A stretch of 64,000 bases of DNA from Proteobacteria bacterium DTSAM18 (GTDB taxonomy: Bacteria; Myxococcota_A; UBA796; GCA-2862545): the NCBI GenBank assembly GCA_028767165.1, contig JARACJ010000005.1, positions 62,001 through 126,000 on the forward strand, in the 5' to 3' direction. The notes below the pieces were generated by a model. That model worked only from the letters and a program-made list of their open reading frames with translations, was not told the DNA's origin and searched no databases. Of this stretch, positions 28,183 to 36,641 are shown in pieces. Position 1 is the first letter of the stretch; each line of letters opens with the position of its first letter. The position numbers and the translations under genes are program-made.

Positions 28183-28602
28183 GTCGATTCCTCCTAACAG
28201 GACCTTCATTGGGCCAGAAAACGCGGCAGAACGGCGCCGCAACCGACGTCGAGACCCTAGCAAGTGGTGATTTGAAAAGTCACCCCAATTGTCCGCCCAG
28301 GGCCCCAGAACGCAGCTTTCGAACGATGGTCCTACGGGGAACCCGAATGGGACCGATATTTTAGGGAACTGTAAAAACCCAATACATACGCCGAAAATCC
28401 CGCCCACTCCGCGAGCGTCTCCGGAAAAACGCCGACAATCTGACCAACATCCACTGATTGGCGCCACGGGGCCACGAAAGGGGCGAGCCATGGCGCATCC
28501 GTCAAAAAAGGCCCCTGGGACACGTGCGAGGCATGGTTCTCCACATCGGTATCCCGACTGCTCTCCACCACCTGCCCATCGGTTTCCCGGAGGTGCTCCC
28601 CC
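28183..28602. other. 420-base intergenic region between divergent histone-like and lipase genes
   Basis: The region is visibly richer in A/T than its surroundings around 28260-28450, with runs such as TTTGAAAAGTC and TATTTTAGGG, consistent with divergent promoters. A six-base inverted repeat (GCGCCA/TGGCGC) lies near 28460-28497. I see no convincing gene in it. Confidence 0.5.
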
Positions 28603-29433
28603 ATGCCACTCGCCCTGCCCGTGTTCCTCGCGTTCCTGCCGGTACTCTGGGTGCTGTCCACCTGGGGGATGAAGGTCACGTGGGAGGCCCGGCACCTGTC
28701 CCCCCGACCTCGGTACGGTCTCGCAACCATCATCGGTTCCACCCTCCGGGAGGTGGGCTCCATCTGGGTCCTGGTGTGGTGGCACCTCACCGGCCGACGA
28801 CACGCGCGGGTCATCGAGGAGACGAGCCCCGACGAGCCCCTCGTGATCTGCCTGCACGGCTACATGCAGAACGCCACCAACATGCATGGAGTACGCCGAA
28901 GCCTCGCCCGGGCCGGCATCCGCAGTACCTCGCTGCCCCTGGGCCTCCCCGGACGCAGCCTCGACGTGTACACCGCCCACCTCGAACGGCGTCTGCAGCC
29001 GTTCAGGGGCCGCCCCCTGCGCTTCGTCTGTCACAGCATGGGGGGCATCGTCCTGCGGCAGCTCCTCGCGGAGCACCCCGGCTGGGCCGCCCATGTCGAC
29101 GCCGTGGTCACCATCGCCTCCCCCCACGAAGGCACGGCTGCGGTGAAATTCGGATGGCTGCCGGAAACCCGCGCCCTGCGTTTCGGATCGGCCTTCATGC
29201 GTCGTCTTCCGCCGCTGTCCGCGTTCGTCCCCCCGGAGCGCATCCTCAGCGTCGGCTCCCCCCACGACGCGACCGTCTTCCCGGCGCGCACCACCCACGC
29301 AGGTGGCGCGACCCACCTGGATTTTCCAGGAATGGGGCACTCGGGCCTGCTCGTGTGGTCTCCCGTCCTACGCAGTATCACCGACTGGCTCAAAAAGGTC
29401 CCGATGCTGGCCGGCGTATCTGATAGATCGTAA
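28603..29433 (+). CDS. Membrane-anchored alpha/beta-hydrolase (lipase-like)
   Basis: 276 residues. One or two N-terminal hydrophobic segments (residues 5-22 and 45-62) are followed by an alpha/beta-hydrolase core: an oxyanion-hole LHGYMQN (84-90), the nucleophile elbow CHSMGG with Ser145, and a late GMGHSG with the probable catalytic His. The order matches bacterial triacylglycerol lipase/esterase-like proteins similar to LipA/EstA types. GGAGGT precedes the ATG. The substrate is likely a lipid or ester; it is unlikely to be exported far because of the anchor. Confidence 0.8.
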   Translation: MPLALPVFLAFLPVLWVLSTWGMKVTWEARHLSPRPRYGLATIIGSTLREVGSIWVLVWWHLTGRRHARVIEETSPDEPLVICLHGYMQNATNMHGVRRSLARAGIRSTSLPLGLPGRSLDVYTAHLERRLQPFRGRPLRFVCHSMGGIVLRQLLAEHPGWAAHVDAVVTIASPHEGTAAVKFGWLPETRALRFGSAFMRRLPPLSAFVPPERILSVGSPHDATVFPARTTHAGGATHLDFPGMGHSGLLVWSPVLRSITDWLKKVPMLAGVSDRS

Positions 29434-29471
29434 AAACCACATCCATTTCCCGAGCCTGCCACCACACCGTG

Positions 29472-31490
29472 ATGTCCGTACCACCCCGCAAGTCCCGGCT
29501 CCTGCCGGATCAACACACGCTCCACGGAACACGTGGAGCCCGCGGTCGCTCGGTCTACTCTCCGGAACCGATCGAAGGTGTCCAGGCACTCAGCATCGCC
29601 ATGACCGCCATCACGGCGGCCTGTGCCATCACCGCCATCAAGGAACAGCAGTCGGCCGCCGCGCTGCTGCTCTCGTGCAGCTGCATGCTGCACACGGTCA
29701 CCTTCATGGCGTCCTTCATCTCCTCGTCCGCCATCGTCCGGGCGCTCCCCAACCTCACGCAGCTCGCGCTGCTGTGGGGCATCGGCATCCAGTACGGCAC
29801 CTCACAGGATCTGTTCCTGTGCTTCAGCCTCCTGCTCGCCTACCCCTTCATCGGGTTCCAGCTGTGGCGGCCGGGCAAGCTCATCACGCTGCTCGCCCTC
29901 GACATCGTCAGCATGCTCGCGCTGTCCCCGTTCCTCGGCCTGGTCCCCGAAGCCGGCGCCGCGGGCATCGAGACCGCCACGGCGATGCAGTTCCCCCTCA
30001 CCACCGGCCACTTCACGATCGTGTTCTGGCTGGCGCTGCAGTACCTCGGCCGCATCGATCCCCCCCGCCGGGCCCGCAAGCCCAGCTACAGCCCCGAGCT
30101 CGAGCGGATCGCCCGGCCGTCCCACCACGGCAACGACGAGGCCGAGGCCGCCTACGAGGCCTGCCTCACCACGCTCACCCAGCTCGAGGGGCACCAGAGC
30201 TACGGACCCGCCTACGCCGCCCTCACCCGCCGGCTGTCCGAGGCCATGCGCCTGCACAGCCGCCTGAACAAGCGCTACACCCCGAACAACGTCACGTCGG
30301 AGAGCTTCGACATCGGCCAGGCCATCGAAGAGGTGGCCATGGTGATGGCGCCGGCCCTGCACGCCCGCGACATCCAGTTCGTGCTCGACCTCGCCATCCC
30401 CGATGAACTCCTCGTCCAGGGACGCCAGGACGCGGTCAGTGGCCTGCTGGTCCAGCTCCTCGCCCCCGCACTGCGTGTGGGCCGTCCGGGCGAGATCGAG
30501 ATCCACCTGAGCGAGTTCAGCCGCCAGGGCCACGTCGAGCTGCGGCTCGAGGTCCAGGATCGCACCCAACCCACGCTGCACAGCCAGACCGACTTCGACG
30601 CCGCCCTGCACCGCCTCAAGCCCTGGGTCGACGCCCTGCACGGCCAGGTGCACCGCTCCATGACCGCGCTGCACACCACGGAGACGGTCGTCACCTTCCG
30701 GGCCCCCGAGCTCAGCCGCGAGCCCTCGGAGCCGCTGCCCGCCCGTCGGGCCCTGATCCTCTGCCCCGATCCCGAGACCACCCGCATCCTGTCCCGCCAC
30801 CTCACCAACTGGGGCATGCAGGTGCGCTCCCCGGGCTACCAGCGCCCCGTCGATGCGGCCACCGACATCATCCTGGTCCACTCGGGCCTGCACCCCAACG
30901 CCGACGAGGCCGCCAGGGAGTTCCGACTGCGTCCCGAGCAGATCCTCATCATGGGCCCCCTCGACCCCGGCACCCGCACCGACATCACCATCCCCATCCG
31001 CCGCAGCGATCTCTACGACGCCCTGCGGCAGGCCCTCACCGCCGTGGAAGCCCCTCGGTCCTCCCATGCGTCAGCCACCCGGCGTGCCCTCGTGGCCGAC
31101 GACAGCCCGGTCGACCGCAAGCTGCTCGTGCACCACCTGTCCACCCTCGGCTTCGAGTGCGACGTCGCCGCCAATGGCGACGAAGCGCTGGCCCGCTTCC
31201 AACCCGAGGTCCACCAGGTCGTCTTCACCGACCTGTGCATGCCCGGCACCGATGGCCGGGCGCTGGCAGAGGGCATCCGCTCCCGCTCGGCCCACGCCCG
31301 GGTCGTCGCGGTCAGCGCCCTTCCGGCCAGCGAGTCCGTGCTCGGTCGCGACGAGGACAACCCGTTCGATCTCATCCTGCAGAAGCCCATCCGCCTGCAG
31401 AACATCCTGAAGACCGTCGAGCGCCTCGGCGAGCTGCTGCCCGAGGGCGACGACAGCGCCGGCAACGACAGCGGCCCCGCCTGTACCTGA
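29472..31490 (+). CDS. Hybrid histidine kinase-like protein with degenerate ATPase and pseudo-receiver domains plus an intact receiver
   Basis: 672 residues. About six hydrophobic segments occupy residues ~25-200. There is no recognisable H-box. Residues ~305-415 align in order with a HATPase_c domain but the key boxes are lost: the N-box Asn is Pro (LLAPAL), DTGxGI is replaced by DRTQPT, and the Gly-rich lid by DAALHRLKPWV. Residues ~425-525 look like a receiver fold lacking the phospho-Asp (LVHSGLHP). The final receiver is intact: Asp543/544, Asp587 in TDLCMPG, and Lys638 in QKPI. This is the BarA-type domain order with a dead kinase. A GTG at 29469 is an alternative start. Confidence 0.7.
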   Translation: MSVPPRKSRLLPDQHTLHGTRGARGRSVYSPEPIEGVQALSIAMTAITAACAITAIKEQQSAAALLLSCSCMLHTVTFMASFISSSAIVRALPNLTQLALLWGIGIQYGTSQDLFLCFSLLLAYPFIGFQLWRPGKLITLLALDIVSMLALSPFLGLVPEAGAAGIETATAMQFPLTTGHFTIVFWLALQYLGRIDPPRRARKPSYSPELERIARPSHHGNDEAEAAYEACLTTLTQLEGHQSYGPAYAALTRRLSEAMRLHSRLNKRYTPNNVTSESFDIGQAIEEVAMVMAPALHARDIQFVLDLAIPDELLVQGRQDAVSGLLVQLLAPALRVGRPGEIEIHLSEFSRQGHVELRLEVQDRTQPTLHSQTDFDAALHRLKPWVDALHGQVHRSMTALHTTETVVTFRAPELSREPSEPLPARRALILCPDPETTRILSRHLTNWGMQVRSPGYQRPVDAATDIILVHSGLHPNADEAAREFRLRPEQILIMGPLDPGTRTDITIPIRRSDLYDALRQALTAVEAPRSSHASATRRALVADDSPVDRKLLVHHLSTLGFECDVAANGDEALARFQPEVHQVVFTDLCMPGTDGRALAEGIRSRSAHARVVAVSALPASESVLGRDEDNPFDLILQKPIRLQNILKTVERLGELLPEGDDSAGNDSGPACT

Positions 31491-31500
31491 GGCGGGCCCC
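31473..31500. terminator. Hairpin between convergent genes
   Basis: GGCC(C)CGCCT and AGGCGGGCC pair around GTACCTG with one bulged C. It spans the stop of the hybrid-kinase gene. No T-tract follows, so its strength as a terminator is uncertain. Confidence 0.4.
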
Positions 31501-31512
31501 CCATCTGCCCGT

Positions 31513-31941
31513 TCAGGTCCGGGGTCCGCCGGACCAGGCGAACTGCATGGTTCCGTGGACCACCGCGATGCCCTCCGCATCCCGGATGTCGATGGCGATC
31601 ACGGCGTTGTGGCGGGTCAGCTTGAGCCTGCGGGCCTCGCCGTTGATGCGGCCTGGCCGGGCCGGCGCAAGGAAGTGCAGGTTCATGCTGGACGTGACCC
31701 AGGGGATCTCCCCTTCGCGGACCGCCAGGATGGACAGCCAGCCGATCAGATCCGCGAAGGTCATGAGGATGGGCCCGAGGACCGTGCCACCGGGTCGCAG
31801 GTGACGCGGCTGGGTGTCCCAGTGCATGCGAACGCCCTCGTCGAACGCCCGCGGTGGGCGCATGCCCCGGCCCTCGGCATCGTCCACGACATCGCAGATG
31901 AGGGCCCAGAGGTCCTCACGCACCGTCTCGCTCTCTCTCAT
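31513..31941 (-). CDS. PaaI-like hotdog-fold thioesterase
   Basis: 142 residues. The hotdog signature lies in GGTVLGPILMTFADLIGWLSI and the strand SSMNLHFLAPARPG, with the final strands VIAIDIRD and VVHGTMQFAW, matching PaaI/YbgC-type acyl-CoA thioesterases. These cytosolic enzymes hydrolyse acyl-CoA or aryl-CoA esters. The substrate is not predictable. A TetR-like palindrome is located 53 bases upstream, which suggests regulation by an acyl-CoA-responsive repressor. Convergent with the hybrid-kinase gene. Confidence 0.88.
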   Translation of the reverse strand: MRESETVREDLWALICDVVDDAEGRGMRPPRAFDEGVRMHWDTQPRHLRPGGTVLGPILMTFADLIGWLSILAVREGEIPWVTSSMNLHFLAPARPGRINGEARRLKLTRHNAVIAIDIRDAEGIAVVHGTMQFAWSGGPRT

Positions 31942-31993
31942 CGTCCCACCTCTGCTCGATTCCTGTCACGCAGACGATACCCGGCACCATAAG

Positions 31994-32006
31994 TGACCGG
32001 CGGTCA
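31994..32006. promoter_or_regulatory. TetR-type operator palindrome upstream of the thioesterase gene
   Basis: TGACCGGCGGTCA is a perfect palindrome around a central G. It sits 53 bases before the thioesterase start, a sensible operator position, and resembles TGACCG-type sites bound by some TetR regulators of lipid metabolism. Confidence 0.4.
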
Positions 32007-32226
32007 AGATGGGCCCCAAGGCGTTCAATGACAGATTCCGACGGGCGATAACACAGCTTTCAAGGCATAGGATGACCCACTGACCGACCGGACAGCGAAA
32101 GATGGCCTACGTCCGCATACTGGGAGGCTTTAAGCTTCTGAGTGGAGAACGCCCGACGATAGGCGAGAGCACGTGCGTGCCGAAGCCAGCCGAACGGCCG
32201 TCCATCCACTCACCGAGGAGACCCAC

Positions 32227-33645
32227 ATGCGCCCACTGATGACCCTGCTGACGCTGTCCGCCCTGATCGCCTGCGGCGACGACAACGACGATGACGGCAC
32301 CGACACCTCCGAGACCGGCTCCGTAGACCTCTGCGACGGCGTGGACGGCAACTGCTACTCGTTCGGTCCCGAAGACATCGACGCCCTCTTCGAGCGCATC
32401 AACAGCCTCGAGAACGGCGACACGATCATCTTCGACGAGGGAACCTACGCGTTCACCAACGAGATCACCATCGCAGGTGCCGACGGCATCACCATCCGCG
32501 GCCAGGGCAAGAACGAGACCATCCTCGACTTCTCCGGCATGCAGAACCAGGGCGATGGCATCTACGCCAAGTCGAACGACTTCACCGTGTCCGATCTGCA
32601 GGTCGTCGACGCCCCCAAGGACGGCATCAAGGTCGAGGATTCCTCCGGCGTCACCATCCAGCGGGTCATCACCACTTGGACCAACGAGCAGGATCCCACC
32701 AACGGCTCCTACGGCATCTACCCGGTGAAGGTCACCGACGTCCTCCTCGAGGACTCCGAGGCCTACAACTCCTCCGACGCCGGCATCTACGTGGGTCAGT
32801 GCATCCGCGCGATCGTCCGCAACAACATCGCCAAGGGCAACGTCGCGGGCATCGAGATCGAGAACACCCAGTATGCCGACGTCTACGGCAACACCGCCGA
32901 GGGCAACACCGGTGGCCTCGTGGCCTTCGACCTGCCCGGCAACCCGGTCATCGGCCGCGACGTGTACATCCACGACAACATCATCAAGGACAACAACCTG
33001 CCCAACTTCGCCCCCGGCGGCACGGTGGCACAGATTCCCGCAGGTACCGGCACCTTCGCCATGGCCTCCCGCCGCGTCGAGATCTCGGACAACACCTACG
33101 AGAACAACGGCAGCACCGACATCGCCGTCGTGGCAGGTCTCATCATCCAGTCCGATCCCACCGCATGGGCCCTGAACACCGACGACCTCATCGGTGACTG
33201 GGAGGATCTGGAGCTCACGCCCCTCGGTGAGGGCGTCGTCGGCAACTTCCGTTCCTACGACTTCTGGATCCACGACAACACCCACACCAACACGGGCACC
33301 AACCCCGATCTCAGCACCGACAAGCTGAGCTTCGCCCTGGCCGCCATCTACGGTTCCACGCCCATCGACCAGATCATCTACGACGGCCTGCTCGAGACCA
33401 ACAACATGCTCCCCACCATGGACTCCGGCGACACCGGCATGACCGGTGAGCCCGTCTCCAACGACAACAACATCTGTGTGGCAGACGGCACCATCGGCAA
33501 CTTCGACGTGGGCAGCTGGGACATCGACTCCTTCCCGCCCGTTCTCCCCGACCTCGAGGATCTGCCCCGCGGCACCGCTCCCTACGCGCCCTACGACTGC
33601 GAGGGCATCCAGAGCGGCCCCATCCCCCCCATCGAGCTGCAGTGA
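32227..33645 (+). CDS. Right-handed parallel beta-helix lipoprotein (TIGR03805-type)
   Basis: 472 residues. The leader ends in LIAC, a lipobox, followed by an Asp/Thr-rich linker (GDDNDDDGTDTSETG). From residue ~75 the protein has short beta-helix coils (ITIRGQGK, FTVSDLQVVD, VTIQRVITT, VLLEDSEAYN, IVRNNIAKGN and so on). Proteins of this type are described next to an SO2930-like diheme cytochrome, and that gene follows here by 38 bases. Members are secreted or surface-anchored, substrate unknown. GGAG precedes the ATG. Confidence 0.85.
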   Translation: MRPLMTLLTLSALIACGDDNDDDGTDTSETGSVDLCDGVDGNCYSFGPEDIDALFERINSLENGDTIIFDEGTYAFTNEITIAGADGITIRGQGKNETILDFSGMQNQGDGIYAKSNDFTVSDLQVVDAPKDGIKVEDSSGVTIQRVITTWTNEQDPTNGSYGIYPVKVTDVLLEDSEAYNSSDAGIYVGQCIRAIVRNNIAKGNVAGIEIENTQYADVYGNTAEGNTGGLVAFDLPGNPVIGRDVYIHDNIIKDNNLPNFAPGGTVAQIPAGTGTFAMASRRVEISDNTYENNGSTDIAVVAGLIIQSDPTAWALNTDDLIGDWEDLELTPLGEGVVGNFRSYDFWIHDNTHTNTGTNPDLSTDKLSFALAAIYGSTPIDQIIYDGLLETNNMLPTMDSGDTGMTGEPVSNDNNICVADGTIGNFDVGSWDIDSFPPVLPDLEDLPRGTAPYAPYDCEGIQSGPIPPIELQ

Positions 33646-33683
33646 GTCGCTGACCGCTGCCGCTTCCCCTCCCTGGAGGCCTT

Positions 33684-34820
33684 GTGACCCACAAAGCCAT
33701 CACGATCCTTTCCACGGCGATCCTGCTCTCGGCCTGTGCCGAGAGCTGGGATCCCGTGAACGTGGACGTCTCCGACGATCCGCCGGCCCTGCTCAGCGAG
33801 ATGAACCTCCTCCGCTGGGACGGGACGACCTTCGAGTACAACCCGGAGATCGTTCCCTACGTGATGAACACTCCGTTGTTCTCCGACTATGCGCTGAAGG
33901 ATCGCGCGATCTACGTCCCCCCGGGGACGGCAGCGGTCTACGACGACAACGACGCCTTCGACATGCCCGTGGGCACGGTCCTCATCAAGTCGTTCTCCTT
34001 CCCGGCGGACTTCCGTTCGCCGGACGAGGACATCCGGATGATCGAGACCCGCCTGCTGATCCACTACGAGACCGGCTGGAAGGCGTACCCGTACATCTGG
34101 AACGAAGAGGCCACCGACGCCGAGCTCAAGCTGGGCGGCGGCACCACCTCCGTCGACTTCATCGACATCGACGGTGAGGCGGTCAACGTGTCCTACCTGG
34201 TCCCCCAGCGGAACCAGTGCATCTCCTGCCACGAGCTGAAGGATCCCGAGTCGGGCGACAAGTACTTCACGCCCATCGGCATCAAGGCGCGGCACCTCAA
34301 CCGCGACCTCGACTACGCCGACGGCACCTTCAACCAGCTCGAGTACCTGGCCGACCGGGGCGCCCTCACCGGCCTTCCCGCGCTGTCCGAGGTGCCCAGG
34401 GCCTACGACTTCCGGGCCCTCGATCTGCACGAGTTCAATGCGAGCGCCATCGATGACCTCGAGGGGGCCGAGCTCGACAAGGCCGCCCGCGACTACCTCG
34501 ACATCAACTGCGCCCACTGCCACAACCCCAACGGGGTCAACGGCATCAGCTCCCAGCTGTTCCTGAACCACGACAACGAGTCCGCATTCAACCTGGGCGT
34601 CTGCAAGAAGCCAGGTTCGGCGGGCAAGGGAGGCGCGGGTCGCGACTTCGACATCGTCCCCGGCGACTCCTACGCGTCCATCCTGTGGTACCGCATGGAC
34701 ACCGAGGATGCCGGCTCCATGATGCCGCTGCTGGGCCGCTACCTGGCCCACGACGAGGGCGTCGACCTCGTCGCCCGGTGGATCGACGCCATGGAGCCGA
34801 ACGACTGCGCGGCCGACTGA
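33684..34820 (+). CDS. SO2930-family diheme cytochrome c lipoprotein
   Basis: 378 residues, GTG start with TGGAGG upstream. The leader ends in LSAC (lipobox). Two haem motifs, CISCH near residue 180 and CAHCH near 275, fit the SO2930 (TIGR03806) family, which is found beside beta-helix proteins like the preceding gene. The MNTPLFSDYALKDRAIYVPPG and PVGTVLIKSFSFP stretches are typical of its N-terminal beta domain. The pair probably acts together outside the inner membrane, possibly as an extracellular oxidoreductase module; no biochemical role is established. Confidence 0.88.
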   Translation: MTHKAITILSTAILLSACAESWDPVNVDVSDDPPALLSEMNLLRWDGTTFEYNPEIVPYVMNTPLFSDYALKDRAIYVPPGTAAVYDDNDAFDMPVGTVLIKSFSFPADFRSPDEDIRMIETRLLIHYETGWKAYPYIWNEEATDAELKLGGGTTSVDFIDIDGEAVNVSYLVPQRNQCISCHELKDPESGDKYFTPIGIKARHLNRDLDYADGTFNQLEYLADRGALTGLPALSEVPRAYDFRALDLHEFNASAIDDLEGAELDKAARDYLDINCAHCHNPNGVNGISSQLFLNHDNESAFNLGVCKKPGSAGKGGAGRDFDIVPGDSYASILWYRMDTEDAGSMMPLLGRYLAHDEGVDLVARWIDAMEPNDCAAD

Positions 34821-34844
34821 GCACCCGCACGGCCACCGGCACAA

Positions 34845-34876
34845 GAGGCCCGCGCCCCCCGTCGCGGGCCTTCTCC
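34845..34876 (+). terminator. Terminator after the beta-helix/cytochrome pair
   Basis: AGGCCCGCG and CGCGGGCCT pair around CCCCCCGT, followed by TCTCCGTTCTT. The stem and partial T-tract fit an intrinsic terminator. Confidence 0.6.
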
Positions 34877-34956
34877 GTTCTTGTGCCTACCGGATCGGAA
34901 AAATGCTTGAACGAAGGGTCCGCGCCCCCGACGGGAACTCCATGGAGGTCTCCCCC

Positions 34957-35922
34957 ATGGTCGTCGCTGGACCCGATCACGCCCAAGACACCGTCACCCT
35001 CCAGCGCCCACGCGCCTCCCTCCCCGCCCGCCGCACGACGGCCATCACCCGGTGGCTCGAACTCCAGGACCTCGACCCGGACATCGAGCTGGGCGCGCGG
35101 CTGCGGCACCACGGCCGGATCCGCAAGGACCTCCGCCGCCGGTCAGCCTCCGAGCTCCCGACCTGGACCCCACACTGGCTCCAGGTGGCCACGCGGGACC
35201 TCTGGGAGGCATCAAAGCTCAAGGAGGCCCGCAAGCTGCTCACATGGGCCCACGAACGTCTCGGCGCACGGGAACAGCTCACCCTCGACCTGTCCGAGAC
35301 CCTGCGCCGACAAGGCCGGCTGCAGAAGAGCGCTCACATCCTGCAGAGCCAACGGCCCCAGCAGCACAGCCAGCCGATGGCCTGGTGGACCGCCCGCACC
35401 CGACTCGCCGCCACCGGCTGCCACTGGACCCACCTGCACAACCTGCTGCAGCGAGCCCGCCTGCTGCACGAGATCGACCAGTCCTGGGCGTGGCACCGCC
35501 AGATCCTCAGGAGCGATCCCCACCACCCGGACCTCCTCACGGCCATCCGGCTCCAGCCGGACCACCCCCACGCCCGCCTGCTGGCCGCCGAGCGCCTGAT
35601 GCGGATGGGCCAGCGAAAGCTCGGCGACGAGCTGCTCGTCTCCCTCCTCCCCCACCGCGGCCTCCCCGCCGCCTGGGCCCAGGCGCTCCGCCTCGCCTAC
35701 GGCACCCTGGACGCGCCCCCGCCCGACGCCCTGCGACGCACCGTGGAGACCTGGTCCCTCGCCCTCCTCCTCCGCCGCGCCGACGGCCAGCCGGCCCCCC
35801 TGAAGGGTCACCACCGCCCCACCCTGCTCCGCCTGCAGCAGGACTGGCTCGACGCCCTCCAGGGCCACATCCCCCAGACCCGCTGGCGCGACCTCGCCAC
35901 CGCCCTCCACACCCCCGCCTGA
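34957..35922 (+). CDS. Alpha-helical repeat protein, function unknown
   Basis: 321 residues, almost entirely helical, rich in Arg, His and Leu, no signal peptide. Helix pairs spaced about 34 residues apart (ASKLKEARKLLTWAHERLG, SETLRRQGRLQKSAHILQ, ARTRLAATGCHWTHLHNLLQRARLL, LLAAERLMRMGQRKLGDELL) resemble TPR/SEL1-type solenoids but are divergent. The ATG at 34957 has GGAGGT seven bases upstream and is preferred over 34903 and 34942. It lies directly before the repeat array. Function unknown. Confidence 0.65.
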   Translation: MVVAGPDHAQDTVTLQRPRASLPARRTTAITRWLELQDLDPDIELGARLRHHGRIRKDLRRRSASELPTWTPHWLQVATRDLWEASKLKEARKLLTWAHERLGAREQLTLDLSETLRRQGRLQKSAHILQSQRPQQHSQPMAWWTARTRLAATGCHWTHLHNLLQRARLLHEIDQSWAWHRQILRSDPHHPDLLTAIRLQPDHPHARLLAAERLMRMGQRKLGDELLVSLLPHRGLPAAWAQALRLAYGTLDAPPPDALRRTVETWSLALLLRRADGQPAPLKGHHRPTLLRLQQDWLDALQGHIPQTRWRDLATALHTPA

Positions 35923-35934
35923 CCACCAACGAGC

Positions 35935-36201
35935 GGCGCAGGCCGGCAGGCCGAGCCGCCCCGGGGGAGGCGCAGGCCGGCAGGCCGAGCCGCCCCGGGG
36001 GAGGCGCAGGCCGAGCCCCTTCGGCCCCAAGGGACGACCCCAGCCCAACGGGCGGCGCAGGCCGGCAGGCCGAGCCGCCCCGGGAGAGGCGCAGGCCGAG
36101 CCCCGTCGGCCCGAAGGGACGACCCCAGCCCGACGGGCGGCGCAGGCCGGCAGGCCGAGCCGCCCCGGGAGAGGCGCAGGCCGCCAGGCCGAGCCTCCCC
36201 C
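35935..36201. repeat. GC-rich tandem repeat array (A-A-B-A-B-A-A')
   Basis: Two unit types share the start GGCGCAGGCC. A is 34 bases (ending CCGCCCCGGG(G/A)GA), at 35935, 35969, 36054 and 36139; B is 51 bases (containing AAGGGACGACCCCAGCCC), at 36003 and 36088. A partial A' starts at 36173. Units differ at only one to four positions, so the A-B super-unit is 85 bases. There are no unique spacers, so it is not CRISPR. Open frames cross it on the minus strand but reflect the repeat's composition. Confidence 0.85.
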
Positions 36202-36284
36202 GCGTCGGGACGACGCCAGGTTGGCGCAGCCAACCACGCCAACCCGGCACCGTCCTGCCCCCCACTCCCGCCAGGACCGACGCC

Positions 36285-36464
36285 GGGAGGGGGGAGCGGG
36301 AGGTGCGGACCGAGCGGGCGCAGGCTGGTTCATAGCCAGCGGCGCAGGTCCGAAGGACCGTTCCTGAGGAGGGAGCGTACTGGAAGTACGTGACCGACGA
36401 AGGGGCGCGTCTGGCGAAGAACCAGCCAAGCCCGCGACGGGAGCACCTCCCGCTCACCCCTCCC
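36285..36464 (+). ncRNA. Highly structured 180-nt element; candidate HEARO/OMEGA-like RNA
   Basis: Terminal arms 36285-36306 and 36443-36464 pair at 21 of 22 positions. Inside, GCGGGC (36314-36319) pairs with 36430-36435, GGCTGGTTC (36323-36331) with 36419-36427, and GCCAG (36335-36339) with 36411-36415. The centre holds two perfect hairpins: GGTCC-gaa-GGACC (36347-36359) and CGTACT-gga-AGTACG (36376-36390). The purine-rich loops favour the plus strand. No protein gene overlaps. The nested stems capped by two hairpins recall HEARO/OMEGA RNAs, but no IscB-like gene is present. A MITE with long terminal repeats is the main alternative. Confidence 0.6.
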
Positions 36465-36478
36465 AAGAATGAGTCAGA

Positions 36479-36532
36479 GGACCCACCGCACATCCCCAGG
36501 AGTGGTCAGGCACAGAGCTGAGCGGTGGGTCC
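36479..36532. repeat. Long hairpin next to the structured element
   Basis: GGACCCACCGC (36479-36489) and GCGGTGGGTCC (36522-36532) are perfect inverted repeats of 11 bases around a 32-base loop, immediately downstream of the 180-nt element. Function unknown; possibly part of the same element. The rest of the stretch to 36641 holds nothing I recognise. Confidence 0.5.
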
Positions 36533-36641
36533 CACGACTGGATGCTGCAAGTTCGGAGCCCCTCCGCTCGCCTTGAGTCCAATCTGGAAAAAGTTCCCGC
36601 AGCCCTCCGGACACCTCCCGGACTCGCCGGATGCAGTCCCC

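Noticed and set aside
35934-36201. CRISPR array
   Set aside because: Units are contiguous with no unique spacers and lengths of 34 and 51; no cas genes nearby.
35212-36429. Minus-strand open frame running through the repeat array
   Set aside because: Repeats encode the same Arg/Gly/Ala/Pro peptides by composition; the frame also opposes a better gene at 34957.
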